DNA from: Planctomycetota bacterium
GTDB taxonomy: Bacteria; Planctomycetota; JAJSAM01; JAJVHW01
Direction: 5' to 3'
Assembly (NCBI GenBank): GCA_021414065.1
Contig: JAIOPE010000024.1
Span: 1-55,637, forward strand
Length of the DNA: 55,637 bases
Below, in pieces: positions 25,842 through 35,025 of this stretch (positions are counted from its first letter, which is position 1; each line of letters opens with the position of its first letter). The position numbers and the translations under genes are program-made. Below the pieces are notes generated by a model that did not search any database, had not been told where the DNA came from, and was given only the letters and a program-made list of their open reading frames with translations.

Positions 25842-27875
25842 CTACTTCAACTTCGGCTCTTCCGCGGGCGGCGGGCCGAGCGTCGGCGCCAGGAGTTTCG
25901 CGAGCACGGCGAGATTGTCGGCCTCGCTTCCCTGGATGCGGGCCACCACGAGCAGCGTCCTGCGGCGCCACGGGACGGCCCACGTCGTCGCGCCGCGGCC
26001 GAGGAATCCGCCCGCCGCGCGCACGGCGGGGTGCCCCGAGAACTTCGTGCGCGTACCGCCGGCGAACTGCGTCTCGCGCAGCAGGTCCACGTCGAGGTCG
26101 CCGACGCCGGACGAAACGTGCACGCTGACGGACACCCCCGGCCCCGTGATCTCGGCCACGCCCGGAGCGGAGCGGATGCGGACCTTCCAGCCCTCGGGCG
26201 GGTCCGCGAACACCAGCCCCGACGTGTCGTCTCGCAACGGCTTCCTGCGGCGGACATCTTCGATCGGGATCGTGACGCCGTCGTCGGTGATCGAGGTGGT
26301 GCTGATGTTCATGTGGCCCGTCACGCGCTGCGACACGAGCCCCGGATAGCTGTCCGGGTCCTCGTCCCAGCCGAACGCGACGTACCGGGCGCGCGTGCCG
26401 AGTTCGTTCGTCGTCGGATCGGCGCCGATCCACTTCCCGAGCCACACCTCGCAGAAGCTGTGCGCGCCCCACATGTCGCCGACCTGCGCGTAGCCCGACA
26501 GCCGACGCGCCGGAATCTGCGCGGCACGGCAGAGCGCGACGAACAGCACCGCGTGCTCCGAGCAGTCGCCCATGCCGGCGTCGATGATCTCGGGGGCCGT
26601 AGGCTGCGGGATCGGACCGGACTCCTTGCGCAGCGTCTTGAACACCCAGCGGAGGACGGCGCGGGCGACGGCGCGAGCGTCGGCGCGCTCGGCGTCGGAG
26701 AGGTTCTTCGTGGCGTCCTTCAGGGCGCTCCGGACGGCCGGGCTGTCCGGCGCATAGAGGTTGTTCGCCTCGAGCGCCCGCGCGAGCGCCGCGTCGGCGG
26801 TGGCGTCCACCGGGAGGGCGGTCGTCGCCGCGGGATCGTCGTGCGCCGTGAGCCGCATGTGAATGACCGGACCTTCGCGCGAAATCTCCTTCGAGAACGG
26901 CGTGGCCGGGAAGTCCGGGAGCGGCACGTCGGCGCGTGCTTCGATCGCGACGTCCACCGTGCACGCGTCGAGCGACGTGCAACGCGGCAGATTCGGTTCG
27001 GCGGGCATCGTGATCGAGTACGGGGCGCCCTCGGGGTCGAGGAGCTTCGCCTTGTCCTCGGTCGTGCGCTCGATCGACACCGGCGGCTCCGACAGACGCG
27101 TCAGCACGCCCTGCTCGTCGAGCCACCACGTCGATTCGCCGGGCCGGCCGGTGACGGTCTGCGTGATGCGCCAGCACCGTGCCGGTCCGGCGGGCGTCGT
27201 CACGTCCTCCTGTCCGCGCACCCATAGGTTCACGGTCTCGAGGCGCGAGGCGAGGTAGTTGGGCGAACGGAACGTGAACGTCGCTCCCTGCTGCAGTTCG
27301 CCGCTGCGGATGATCGGCGCGAGGAAAGCCTCCGCGTCCACCGGGACCAGGCCCGGCACCGCGACCGTGCGCCGCTCCTCACGGCCGGCCACTTTGTAGA
27401 CCCAGACGTACGACGCGCCCTCGCGCACCGTCTCGGTCGTCTCCACCCGGTCGCCCTGCGTTGTCTTCGAGCGGAGCGAGAGCAGCCTGCCGTCGTTCGT
27501 GCGCTCGAGGTGCGTGTCGGACTCCGACTCGAAGACGTCCTCCATCCCCGCCATCACGCGGGTGGACGACGAGAACTGCGTGGTGTGGTCGTGGATGGAC
27601 GGCTTGCCCTCGAACGTCGAGCGGGTCCACACCATGTGGTACCAGCCGTTCTTCCGCCCGTCCTCGCGGACCGCGTACCACTGGTCCGAGAGCACCGCGC
27701 CCGGCTCGGTCGCGTCGGGGTTCGGCACCACCGCTGCGCTGCCCGCACGCGGTCCGTTCGACGACTCGGCGACCGTGGATTCGCGGGCGGCGCTGCCGGG
27801 TTCGTTCTCGGGGCCGCACGCCGCGAGGGCGAAGACGACGAGCAGGAACGGCCGGGCGTCGGGGCGTCGGGGCAT
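25842..27875 (-). CDS. Transglutaminase-like (papain-fold) lipoprotein
   Basis: 677 residues. A signal sequence ends in ALAAC, so a lipoprotein is likely. Residues of about 50-330 are beta-rich and resemble the N-terminal region of DUF3857-type or transglutaminase-associated proteins. The transglutaminase core has the catalytic triad in order: GDCSEHAVLF (Cys438), AHSFCEVW (His) and IGADPTT (Asp). The C terminus is a small beta domain. Bacterial proteins of this class may cut or cross-link peptides outside the cytoplasm; no substrate is known. No clear ribosome site precedes the ATG at 27875. It diverges from the M36-like gene. Confidence 0.83.
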   Translation of the reverse strand: MPRRPDARPFLLVVFALAACGPENEPGSAARESTVAESSNGPRAGSAAVVPNPDATEPGAVLSDQWYAVREDGRKNGWYHMVWTRSTFEGKPSIHDHTTQFSSSTRVMAGMEDVFESESDTHLERTNDGRLLSLRSKTTQGDRVETTETVREGASYVWVYKVAGREERRTVAVPGLVPVDAEAFLAPIIRSGELQQGATFTFRSPNYLASRLETVNLWVRGQEDVTTPAGPARCWRITQTVTGRPGESTWWLDEQGVLTRLSEPPVSIERTTEDKAKLLDPEGAPYSITMPAEPNLPRCTSLDACTVDVAIEARADVPLPDFPATPFSKEISREGPVIHMRLTAHDDPAATTALPVDATADAALARALEANNLYAPDSPAVRSALKDATKNLSDAERADARAVARAVLRWVFKTLRKESGPIPQPTAPEIIDAGMGDCSEHAVLFVALCRAAQIPARRLSGYAQVGDMWGAHSFCEVWLGKWIGADPTTNELGTRARYVAFGWDEDPDSYPGLVSQRVTGHMNISTTSITDDGVTIPIEDVRRRKPLRDDTSGLVFADPPEGWKVRIRSAPGVAEITGPGVSVSVHVSSGVGDLDVDLLRETQFAGGTRTKFSGHPAVRAAGGFLGRGATTWAVPWRRRTLLVVARIQGSEADNLAVLAKLLAPTLGPPPAEEPKLK

Positions 27876-28119
27876 CCGGCGAGTCTACGCGGACACGCCG
27901 GGCGACCGTCGAAGCTGCTGCTTCTCGAGTTCACCTTGGGGTCGCGACGATTTCTGCGCGACGTTCCGGAGGGCGGCGAACTGCGGCTTCCGTGAGAGGC
28001 GCGCAGCCTCGATCCAGGCTCAGGAGCCGGACGCGAAAAACTGCTGATTCACTGGGAATTCTTGAGCGACTCGACCTGCGGTAACAAGCGCAACGTGCAA
28101 TGCGAGATACCTTCTGGTG
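27876..28119. other. Divergent upstream region of the transglutaminase and M36-like genes
   Basis: 244 bp. The right half (about 28030-28119) is noticeably AT-richer than the surroundings and should hold the promoter of the metallopeptidase gene. TTGAGC (28062-28067) is -35-like, but the only -10-like sequence, TAACAA (28082-28087), is 14 bases away, which is too short. No repeat or RNA gene was seen. Confidence 0.4.
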
Positions 28120-30330
28120 ATGCACGGCCGGAAGCTCCTCCTCGTCCTGACCGCGGCGGGCCTGACGCTCGCCGTGGGGACGCAGTTCCCAGGTCCCGGC
28201 GGACGTGATGCCCGCAGGGTGCCCGGGGAGCGGGAGGGAGCCTCCGGCCGCGCGATCCAGAGTCGGCACGGCGGCCCGGCTGTCGGCACGCCGGCCGCTT
28301 CCGTTCGCGGCCACGTTCGCGCCCAAGTTGGCGACGTCGCGCCGACGATCGCGACCGCAGCGCTCGCCGTCGCACCGCACCTCGACTTCCGCACGCGCCC
28401 GCTCGCCGACCGTCAGATCCTATTCCCGATCGGGACGCCGCGCGGCGAGGGCGATCTTCCGACGATTGCGCGCCGGGTCCTCGACGAGAACCGCGAGCGC
28501 CTCGGGCCCGCTGCGGTGGATGTCGTCCGGGAGATGCTCTTGGACGCGGACGACGAGGACCTCTCGTTCGAGCACCGCACGCCGGAGTTGTGGATTCGCC
28601 CCGAAGGCCGCGCCGGACGGCTCGTGTGGCGGATCGACGCGCGCACGGCGGATGAGTCCGCGCGCGTCTGCATCGACGCGCTCGACGGCGACGTCGTCGC
28701 CACGCGTGACCTGCGCGTCGGGGCCGACGGCCAGGCGAAGGTGTTCCAGCCGAACCCCGTCTTCTCGTCGCACGATGCGTCGCTCCGCGATCGCAGCGAT
28801 CGCACGTCCGCGGGACTCGCGGCGGCGCAGCAGCTCGTCACCGTGCGCCGCCTCGACGGCAGCGGCTACGTCCGCGGCGAATGGTGCGACGCCGCCCGCG
28901 ACCGCGGCCGCGGGAACACGCTGAACAAGATCCTCGATTGGACGGCGCTCTCCCGCGACGACGACGCCTTCGAGTTGATCAACGCTTACGTCCAGGTGGA
29001 CGCGGTCCAGGATCGACTTCAGACCCTCGGGATCGCGAGCGCGAACGCATCGTCGCAGCGCATCGACGCGCACGCGCTCACCGGCGACCAGTCCTACTTC
29101 GACACGTTCGACGACACGGTGCGCTTTGGCGACGGCGGCGTGGACGACGCCGAAGACGGCGACATCGTCGTCCACGAGTACGGCCACGCGATCCAGGACG
29201 ACCAGGTCCCCGGTTTTGGCAGCACGCTCGAGGGCGGCGCGATGGGCGAGGGGTTCTCCGACTTCCTCGCAGCCACGATCCACGCCACGGGCGACTCCGT
29301 TTGGGACCCGCTCGTCGGGTCGTGGGACGCAACCGCCTACAGCAGTGCGAACCCGCCCTTCCTCCGCCGCGTGGACGGGACGAAGGTCTACCCGCACGAC
29401 GTCACGGACGAACCCCACGACGACGGCGAGATGTGGTCGCGATTCCTCTGGGACGTTCGCTCGCTCATCGGCACCGACGACGCCCTGCGGGTCGCGATCG
29501 CTGCGCACGAGTACCTGAACACCAATGCGAAGTTTCTGCAGGGCGCGAACGCGGTGCTCGTCGCCAATCTGGCCCTCCGCGACGGGCGGGACGACGCGGC
29601 GATCCGGAACTTGCTCCGGGCGCGCGGCCTTCCGTTCAACGCCGCGCCGCTCGATCCGCCTCCCGAGGACGCCTACGAGCAGAACGACGACGCCGCGCAC
29701 CCGGCGCACGTGGCGATCGGCGCGTATCCCGCGTTGCTCCTCGCGGACGACGACTGGTTCCAGGTCTCGGTCGGACCGTTCCGCAGACTGCGGGCGCAGG
29801 CGACGTTCGACTCCGCGGCGATGGACCTCGACCTCCAGACGCGCACGACGGACAACCAGTTGATCGAAGGCTCGTATGGCGTCGCCGGCCAGGAGAGCGT
29901 CGGAGCGGTCGGTGGTCTCGACGGCGGCACGTTCCTCGTGCGGGCTCTTCACGCGAGCGGCGACCCGGGCGTCGCGGCATACGACCTCGCACTGCTCGAT
30001 CTCGACCTGGAGTCCGTCAAGCCGGGCCGAACGATCGTGCGCACTACGTCGGGCGTCGCGTCCGACGCAGTCACGGTCTCCGTCGGCCCGGAGAAGGTCG
30101 GCAGCGCGAAGCTGATCGTGACCAGCGTGTCGCGCCCCGGCGGCGCGAGGAACGACGTGCGCGTCGTTTCGCCGTCGGGCACGGTGGTCGCCGACTTCGG
30201 CGACGGCGCCACGAAGCGGGGTGCCCGGATCGTCGTCCCTGCCAACGAGACCGGCGCGTGGCGGATCGAAGTCCGCGCCCGCATCGGCACGTCCGGCAAG
30301 TACACCCTGCAGGCGAAGTTCCGCAAGTAG
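28120..30330 (+). CDS. M36/thermolysin-like secreted metallopeptidase with PPC domain
   Basis: 736 residues from the ATG at 28120 (a GTG precedes it at 28117). A signal peptide is followed by a propeptide-like region (DRQILFPIGTPRGEGDLPTIA, residues of about 85-200) of the FTP type. The zinc site is HEYGH (residues 352-356), with GEGFSDF about 24 residues later providing the third ligand, as in gluzincins. After the peptidase, DAYEQNDD opens a PPC-type domain, and the last 100 residues are beta-rich (SVSRPGGARNDVRVVSP). It is expected to be exported and self-processed. Confidence 0.85.
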   Translation: MHGRKLLLVLTAAGLTLAVGTQFPGPGGRDARRVPGEREGASGRAIQSRHGGPAVGTPAASVRGHVRAQVGDVAPTIATAALAVAPHLDFRTRPLADRQILFPIGTPRGEGDLPTIARRVLDENRERLGPAAVDVVREMLLDADDEDLSFEHRTPELWIRPEGRAGRLVWRIDARTADESARVCIDALDGDVVATRDLRVGADGQAKVFQPNPVFSSHDASLRDRSDRTSAGLAAAQQLVTVRRLDGSGYVRGEWCDAARDRGRGNTLNKILDWTALSRDDDAFELINAYVQVDAVQDRLQTLGIASANASSQRIDAHALTGDQSYFDTFDDTVRFGDGGVDDAEDGDIVVHEYGHAIQDDQVPGFGSTLEGGAMGEGFSDFLAATIHATGDSVWDPLVGSWDATAYSSANPPFLRRVDGTKVYPHDVTDEPHDDGEMWSRFLWDVRSLIGTDDALRVAIAAHEYLNTNAKFLQGANAVLVANLALRDGRDDAAIRNLLRARGLPFNAAPLDPPPEDAYEQNDDAAHPAHVAIGAYPALLLADDDWFQVSVGPFRRLRAQATFDSAAMDLDLQTRTTDNQLIEGSYGVAGQESVGAVGGLDGGTFLVRALHASGDPGVAAYDLALLDLDLESVKPGRTIVRTTSGVASDAVTVSVGPEKVGSAKLIVTSVSRPGGARNDVRVVSPSGTVVADFGDGATKRGARIVVPANETGAWRIEVRARIGTSGKYTLQAKFRK

Positions 30331-30369
30331 CGGCGTCCGGGCTGGGCGCGCTACCGTGAACGTCGATCC

Positions 30370-31680
30370 ATGTCCGACGATCACTTCACGCGGCACTACG
30401 CTCGCGGCTACGACCTGTTGGAGAACGGGCGCTCCGAGCTCGCGCTCCGAGAGTTCGCACAGGCGCTTCGCATTCGGCCGGACGATGCGTGGACCCTTGC
30501 TAAGATCGCGAGGTGCCGTTCCGAACTCCGTGAACATGGACAGGCAGTGGACGCCGCGCGGCAAGCCCTCGCGCTGGATCCAGCAGACGACTTCGTGCAG
30601 GCGACGATGGGATACGTCTGCCAACGAGCGGGGCGCTCCAAGGAGGCACTGCCGTTCGCGATGGAAGCGCTTCGCCGCCAGCCGCGGGACGTTGCAGTGC
30701 TGCACCTCCTGTCATGCATCCATTCCGAGTTGGGCGACCGTGAAACCGCCCTGCGTCGAGTCGATGAGGCGATCGCCGTCGAGCCGACGGATGCGGTACT
30801 CCACGCGTCCCGCGCGTGCTACCTCCGCATCTGCGGACGACTCGACGAGGCGCGCGCGGCGGCCGAGACTGCATTGTCCCTCGATCCCGACTCGTTCTGG
30901 AGCCACCTTGAGCTCGCGCGGACCGCCGAGACGACGAGGGACTGGCACACAGCAACAGGCGCCTTTCGCGAAGCGCTGCGCCTGAGCCCGGACAGCACGG
31001 AGTGCCGCGAGGCGATGGTCCGCATGCTCCGAACGCGGAATCCTGTGTTTCACGCCGTCCTGACGGCCGAACGGTGGCTCGGCGCGCAGCCCGTGAACAT
31101 TCGCTGGGTGCTGGTGGGCTCAGCCTGGTACGCCGTGTGCGCCGCATGCGGATTCTCGCCATCGGCGATCGGATTCGCCGCCGTGGCGACTGCGGCAATC
31201 GTGGTCGCACGACAGCTCTGCGACGGTGGGGTCGCCGCACCGTTCGCAGACACTGTCCTGCGTTTCGATCGTTACGGGCGCCAACTCCTGAAGCCATCCC
31301 AGATCGTTGCGTCCGATCGTTTGTCGATCCTCATTCTCTGCGTCGCCGGAGTCGGAGCGGCCGCGAGCTTCCAACTCCCACCTTGCGGGTGGGTCGCAGC
31401 GCCGCTCGGGGCGATGGCTCTGCTGAGCGCGAGCTGGATCACGAACTGCCGGCCAGGGCGGCGTCGCGCCGTACTGGTCGTCTATCTGCTGGCGGTTGCG
31501 ATCGTCGGCATGCTTGCGTTCGGGTTCGTTCGCGAGGCTTCCACTCAGATTGGCGTACTTTCGGCGCTCGGTCCGATGGCGTTGGGCGCCGCACTAGCCG
31601 TCGTCGCCGCGACCGGATTCGTGTGCGGTCCCAGCGTCGCGCAGAAGCTCGGATACCCGTGGTCGCACCGTTTCGACTAG
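30370..31680 (+). CDS. TPR-repeat multi-pass membrane protein of unknown function
   Basis: 436 residues. Residues 5-215 form about six tetratricopeptide repeats (YDLLENGRSELALREFAQAL, AVDAARQALALDPADDF, ARAAAETALSLDPDSFWSH). The second half has about five membrane helices (SILILCVAGVGAAASF, AVLVVYLLAVAIVGMLAFGF, MALGAALAVVAATGFVCG). The TPR part comes first and lacks a signal, so it is probably cytoplasmic. In its first 60 codons I count about one third ending in A or T, against roughly one seventh in the first 40 codons of the preceding gene, a possible sign of separate origin. It is followed 47 bases later by a TPR-AAA+ gene. Confidence 0.75.
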   Translation: MSDDHFTRHYARGYDLLENGRSELALREFAQALRIRPDDAWTLAKIARCRSELREHGQAVDAARQALALDPADDFVQATMGYVCQRAGRSKEALPFAMEALRRQPRDVAVLHLLSCIHSELGDRETALRRVDEAIAVEPTDAVLHASRACYLRICGRLDEARAAAETALSLDPDSFWSHLELARTAETTRDWHTATGAFREALRLSPDSTECREAMVRMLRTRNPVFHAVLTAERWLGAQPVNIRWVLVGSAWYAVCAACGFSPSAIGFAAVATAAIVVARQLCDGGVAAPFADTVLRFDRYGRQLLKPSQIVASDRLSILILCVAGVGAAASFQLPPCGWVAAPLGAMALLSASWITNCRPGRRRAVLVVYLLAVAIVGMLAFGFVREASTQIGVLSALGPMALGAALAVVAATGFVCGPSVAQKLGYPWSHRFD

Positions 31681-31727
31681 GCGCTGCGCCCCGGAGTAGA
31701 CTGGCCGCAACATCGGAGATCCGCACC

Positions 31728-33041
31728 GTGGCAGACAACGAGATCCAGGACCTTCGCGAAGCCCTCGACGTGTCGCCCGACAACGGTCCGCTGCGCCGCC
31801 GCCTCGCGCGAGTCCTGCTGACGCACTCACGGTGGTCCGACGCCGAGACTGAGCTCCGCACGCTGCTGCGTCGTTCACCTGCCGATGCAGCGCTCAATCT
31901 GGACCTTGCGCGCGCCTTTGAGGCGCAAGGCAAGCACGCGGAAGCCTCGGCGCTGCTCGAGGTCCGATCCGAGTCTGGTGCCGCCTCACCGCCGGAGCTG
32001 GTCCTCCTTGCTCGCGTTCTTCTCGTCCTCGGAGATCGAGACCGGGCCGTCAGCGTGTACGGGCGTGCACTGGCAGCCGACCCGGCCGTAGTCGATGAAG
32101 AACTTGCCGCGAAGCTGGGAGCCATCCGAGTTGCCGAGTCCGCACCGTCCGACGCCAAGGACGCGGACGACGCCGTCGATGTGGAGCGACCGACGATCAC
32201 GTTTCAGGACGTCGGTGGGATGGCGGAGGTGAAGGAGGAGATCCGCATCAAGATCGTGCATCCGCTGGTGCACGCCGAGTTGTACCGATCGTACGGCAAG
32301 ACGGTTGGCGGCGGGGTCCTGATGTACGGGCCGCCGGGCTGCGGCAAGACGTATCTCGCCCGCGCGACGGCGGGCGAAGTGCGCGCGGCGTTCGTCGCCA
32401 TCGGAGTCTCCGACGTGCTGGACATGTGGCATGGCGAGAGCGAGCGGAAACTCCACGAGGTGTTCGAGCGCGCACGACGGAACCGACCATGTGTCCTCTT
32501 CTTCGACGAGGTGGATGCGCTCGGAGCCTCACGGTCCGAGATGCGCTCCGGCGGCGGGCGGCAGCTCGTCAACCAGTTTCTGGAGGAGATGGACGGTGTT
32601 CGCACTTCGAACGACGGCGTGCTGATCTTGGCCGCTACGAACGCGCCGTGGCACGTGGACTCGGCGTTCCGTCGGCCCGGCCGGTTCGATCGCGTCCTGT
32701 TCGTCGCACCTCCGGATGCCGCCGCTCGAGCGGACATTTTGCGCGCTCAACTCAACGGGAAACCCCAGCACGACATCGACTTCGCCGGCGTCGCCGCACG
32801 GCTGAAGGAGTTCTCCGGTGCCGACCTCAAGGGCGTCGTGGACCGCGCAGTCGAGGACAAGCTCCGCGACGCAATCCGGACCGGGATACCCGCACCGATT
32901 GTGACAGCCGACCTCGTTCGCGCCGCGTCGAAGGCCGCCCCATCAACGCGCGAGTGGTTCGGGACCGCGCGGAACTACGCACTTCACGCGAACCAGGCGG
33001 GCATCTACGACGACGTCCTGCGGTACCTAAAGTTGAGCTGA
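31728..33041 (+). CDS. TPR-AAA+ ATPase (Cdc48/proteasomal-ATPase-like single AAA module)
   Basis: 437 residues from the GTG at 31728 with GGAG nine bases before it. Residues 1-130 are TPR repeats (RRRLARVLLTHSRWSDAETEL, AEASALLEVRSESG). A single AAA module follows: FQDVGGMAEVKEEI, Walker A GPPGCGKT, Walker B VLFFDEVDALGASRSEM, sensor 1 ILAATNAPW and the arginine-finger region FRRPGRFDRVLFV, then an AAA lid (FSGADLKGVVDRAV). The motifs are of the classical AAA clade (Cdc48, PAN, FtsH). No protease domain is fused, so it is likely an unfoldase or remodelling ATPase, with TPRs shared with the membrane protein before it. Confidence 0.85.
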   Translation: MADNEIQDLREALDVSPDNGPLRRRLARVLLTHSRWSDAETELRTLLRRSPADAALNLDLARAFEAQGKHAEASALLEVRSESGAASPPELVLLARVLLVLGDRDRAVSVYGRALAADPAVVDEELAAKLGAIRVAESAPSDAKDADDAVDVERPTITFQDVGGMAEVKEEIRIKIVHPLVHAELYRSYGKTVGGGVLMYGPPGCGKTYLARATAGEVRAAFVAIGVSDVLDMWHGESERKLHEVFERARRNRPCVLFFDEVDALGASRSEMRSGGGRQLVNQFLEEMDGVRTSNDGVLILAATNAPWHVDSAFRRPGRFDRVLFVAPPDAAARADILRAQLNGKPQHDIDFAGVAARLKEFSGADLKGVVDRAVEDKLRDAIRTGIPAPIVTADLVRAASKAAPSTREWFGTARNYALHANQAGIYDDVLRYLKLS

Positions 33042-33174
33042 TGCAGTTCGCGAGCGCCTCGCTTATCCGTTCCACGGCGCCCCCCGCGACGGGTGTGCCG
33101 GTTGGCCGGTGAAGGCGAGCGGATACCGAGGCAGGACACTTCTTTGTCCCGCGCAATTCGTTCAGATCTGAGGC
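33042..33174. other. 133-bp gap between convergent AAA+ and ogt genes
   Basis: GGACA and TGTCC form a small hairpin around 33137-33154 in the direction of either gene end. Nothing else is recognised. Confidence 0.3.
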
Positions 33175-33762
33175 TCAGTCGCCCCGGCGTCCGGCGGCGG
33201 ACGTTTGCTCCATCGCCAGCAGCGCGCGCTTCATCGGGAGGCCGAAGCCGAAGCCGCCGAGGCCGCCGTTTGTCTCGAGCACGCGGTGGCAGGGGACGAC
33301 GAGCGGGACCGGGTTCTTTCCGACCGCCTGGCCCACGGCCCGCGCGGCTTTCGGCTTCCCGGCGAGCGTCGCGAGGCCGCGGTAGCTCGTCGTCTCGCCA
33401 TAGCCGATGCGGCTCGTGAGCAGTTCGAGCACGCGGCGACGGAACGGCGGCTCGGCCGAGAGATCCACAGGCACACTGAACTCCCGCCGCCGCCCCGCGA
33501 GGTACTCGCGCACCTCGACCGCGGCGGAGTGCGCGTCGTCGCGCGTCGCGTCCGTCGGCGGGGGACCGAAGCGGTCGGCGGTGGTCAGCCGCGCGAGGCC
33601 GCGCGCCGTGACGAGTCCCCGCCACGGTCCGAAGTCCGACGGGACCTCGAACCAGACCGGCTTCGTCGCAGTCGCCAACGTCCCGGTCGCCAACGTCCCG
33701 GTCGGCTTCGTCGCAGTCGCCGACGTCGCAGCAGGGGCCTTGGAGGTTCGTCGTGCCTTCAT
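33175..33762 (-). CDS. ogt: Methylated-DNA--protein-cysteine methyltransferase
   Basis: 195 residues; the ATG at 33762 overlaps the upstream stop (ATGA). The active-site motif VPCHRV, preceded by the helix-turn-helix sequence TTSYRGLATLAGKPKAARAVGQA, identifies the Ogt/MGMT family. It transfers the methyl group from O6-methylguanine to its own cysteine and is used once. The N terminus has an extra Ala/Thr/Lys-rich tail of about 35 residues encoded by a short DNA duplication. Coupling to a squalene-cyclase-like gene is unusual and probably incidental. Confidence 0.93.
   Translation of the reverse strand: MKARRTSKAPAATSATATKPTGTLATGTLATATKPVWFEVPSDFGPWRGLVTARGLARLTTADRFGPPPTDATRDDAHSAAVEVREYLAGRRREFSVPVDLSAEPPFRRRVLELLTSRIGYGETTSYRGLATLAGKPKAARAVGQAVGKNPVPLVVPCHRVLETNGGLGGFGFGLPMKRALLAMEQTSAAGRRGD
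33659..33721. repeat. 45-bp-offset duplication in the ogt N-terminal tail
   Basis: GGCTTCGTCGCAGTCGCC occurs at 33659-33676 and again at 33704-33721. Between and overlapping the copies, GTCGCCAACGTCCCG is itself repeated in tandem. The repeats encode the low-complexity tail (TATKPTGTLATGTLATATKP) of Ogt, an in-frame expansion. Confidence 0.8.
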
Positions 33763-34988
33763 CCTCGGAGTCTCCTGTGTCGGTACGGCTGCTCCAACAT
33801 GAGCGCCCCGAGCGCCGTTGCCCAGACGCGTCCGCCCGTCCGCTTCTCGTACCAGCCCTCCGGGTCCCACGACCCGCGCGCGCAGCCGGCCTTCACCTGA
33901 TGGCCGAGGAGCGCGGTCTTCACCGCGCCGAACCACGACGTCCACGTCTCGCCGCCGTGCTGGAACGCGCCGACGGTGCCGAAGTACCACTGGTACATCG
34001 ACAGGTTGCCGATCTGCACCGGCACCTTGCCGCGACCCGGAACGTCCACCTCGCGGTACGAGATCTTCCACACGGGAAGCTCTCCTGCGACGAGCGAGAG
34101 ATGCGCGCGGTGCCGGGCGCCGTCGAGTCCCGCGCCGAGCAACTCGCGGATGGCGACCGCGCAGTGCGCGTTCGACGTCGTCGGCGTGTAGCCGAAGTTC
34201 CGGCCGTCGATCCGGTACGCGAGCTTCCCCTTCACTTCCTCGAGCGACGTGAGCCACGTATCGACCTTCTTGCCCGTGTCTGCCGGCACGTCGCCGCCGC
34301 CGTCCGGCGCCACCGCGATGGCCGACGCGCAGAGCGTCGCGAACGGAACGTCGGAGCCCTGGCCCCAGTAGCCCCATGCGCCGTCGGCGTCGCGCGCGTC
34401 GGCGAGTCGCGCCGTGTTCGCCTTCACCTGCGCGGCGTGCGTGCCCTTCCGCTCCATCGCCTCGAGTTCCGCGAGCGCCTCGGCGACGATCGGGAACTCC
34501 CAGCCGCCGGTCGCGCCCTCGAGCGCCGCCACCGCCTTCTTCACCACCGGCGCGAACCGGTCGTCGGCGGCGTCCGGCAGGTGCCCGTCGCCGAGGAACG
34601 CGAGCAGCGCGAACCCGGAGATCGCGGCATCGAACGGGCAGGGGATGTCTTCCCCGTGTTGCCCTTTGCCCTTGCCCTCGCAGAGCTTCGCGGGCTTCTC
34701 CGCTGTGCCTGTCTCGCAATGCGCGTCGAATCCGTCGGCATCCCAGAGTCCGTTGTCCGCTTGGTGCCGGGCCAGCCAGTCGAGCGCCGCTGCGACCGCC
34801 TGCTCCGTCGCGGCGCTCCCGCCGTATCGCGCCAGCGCCTTCTTCCGCTCCGCGCCCGTCCGCGGCCCGACGAGCTTCGGCGCCGGCAGTTCTGCCGGCG
34901 GTGTCGTCGGCGGTTGCGTCGGCCCGTCCTGCGCCCACGCCGCCGCGGCAACGAGCACGAGCAGCGCGATGGCGCGGACGGGACGCAT
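33759..34988 (-). CDS. Secreted squalene-cyclase/prenyltransferase-like repeat protein
   Basis: 409 residues, signal peptide ALLVLVAAAAWAQ. The mature part has repeated alpha/alpha-barrel motifs (ALDWLARHQADNGLWD, GGWEFPIVAEALAELEAM, GAWGYWGQ, SWDPEGWYEKRTGGRVWATAL) like those of squalene-cyclase and prenyltransferase beta subunits. The DCTAE or DxDD catalytic motifs of cyclases are not seen, so it is probably not an enzyme of that class. Planctomycetes carry many such secreted repeat proteins of unknown role. Confidence 0.8.
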   Translation of the reverse strand: MRPVRAIALLVLVAAAAWAQDGPTQPPTTPPAELPAPKLVGPRTGAERKKALARYGGSAATEQAVAAALDWLARHQADNGLWDADGFDAHCETGTAEKPAKLCEGKGKGQHGEDIPCPFDAAISGFALLAFLGDGHLPDAADDRFAPVVKKAVAALEGATGGWEFPIVAEALAELEAMERKGTHAAQVKANTARLADARDADGAWGYWGQGSDVPFATLCASAIAVAPDGGGDVPADTGKKVDTWLTSLEEVKGKLAYRIDGRNFGYTPTTSNAHCAVAIRELLGAGLDGARHRAHLSLVAGELPVWKISYREVDVPGRGKVPVQIGNLSMYQWYFGTVGAFQHGGETWTSWFGAVKTALLGHQVKAGCARGSWDPEGWYEKRTGGRVWATALGALMLEQPYRHRRLRG

Positions 34989-35025
34989 GGGGGACGATGC
35001 TACCGCGTCCGGGTGGCTCGCGGCG

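Noticed and set aside
28420..30705. Minus-strand 761-codon frame opposite the M36-like peptidase
   Set aside because: Mirror of a gene with an intact HEYGH site; composition is Arg/Val/Glu-rich and domain-free.
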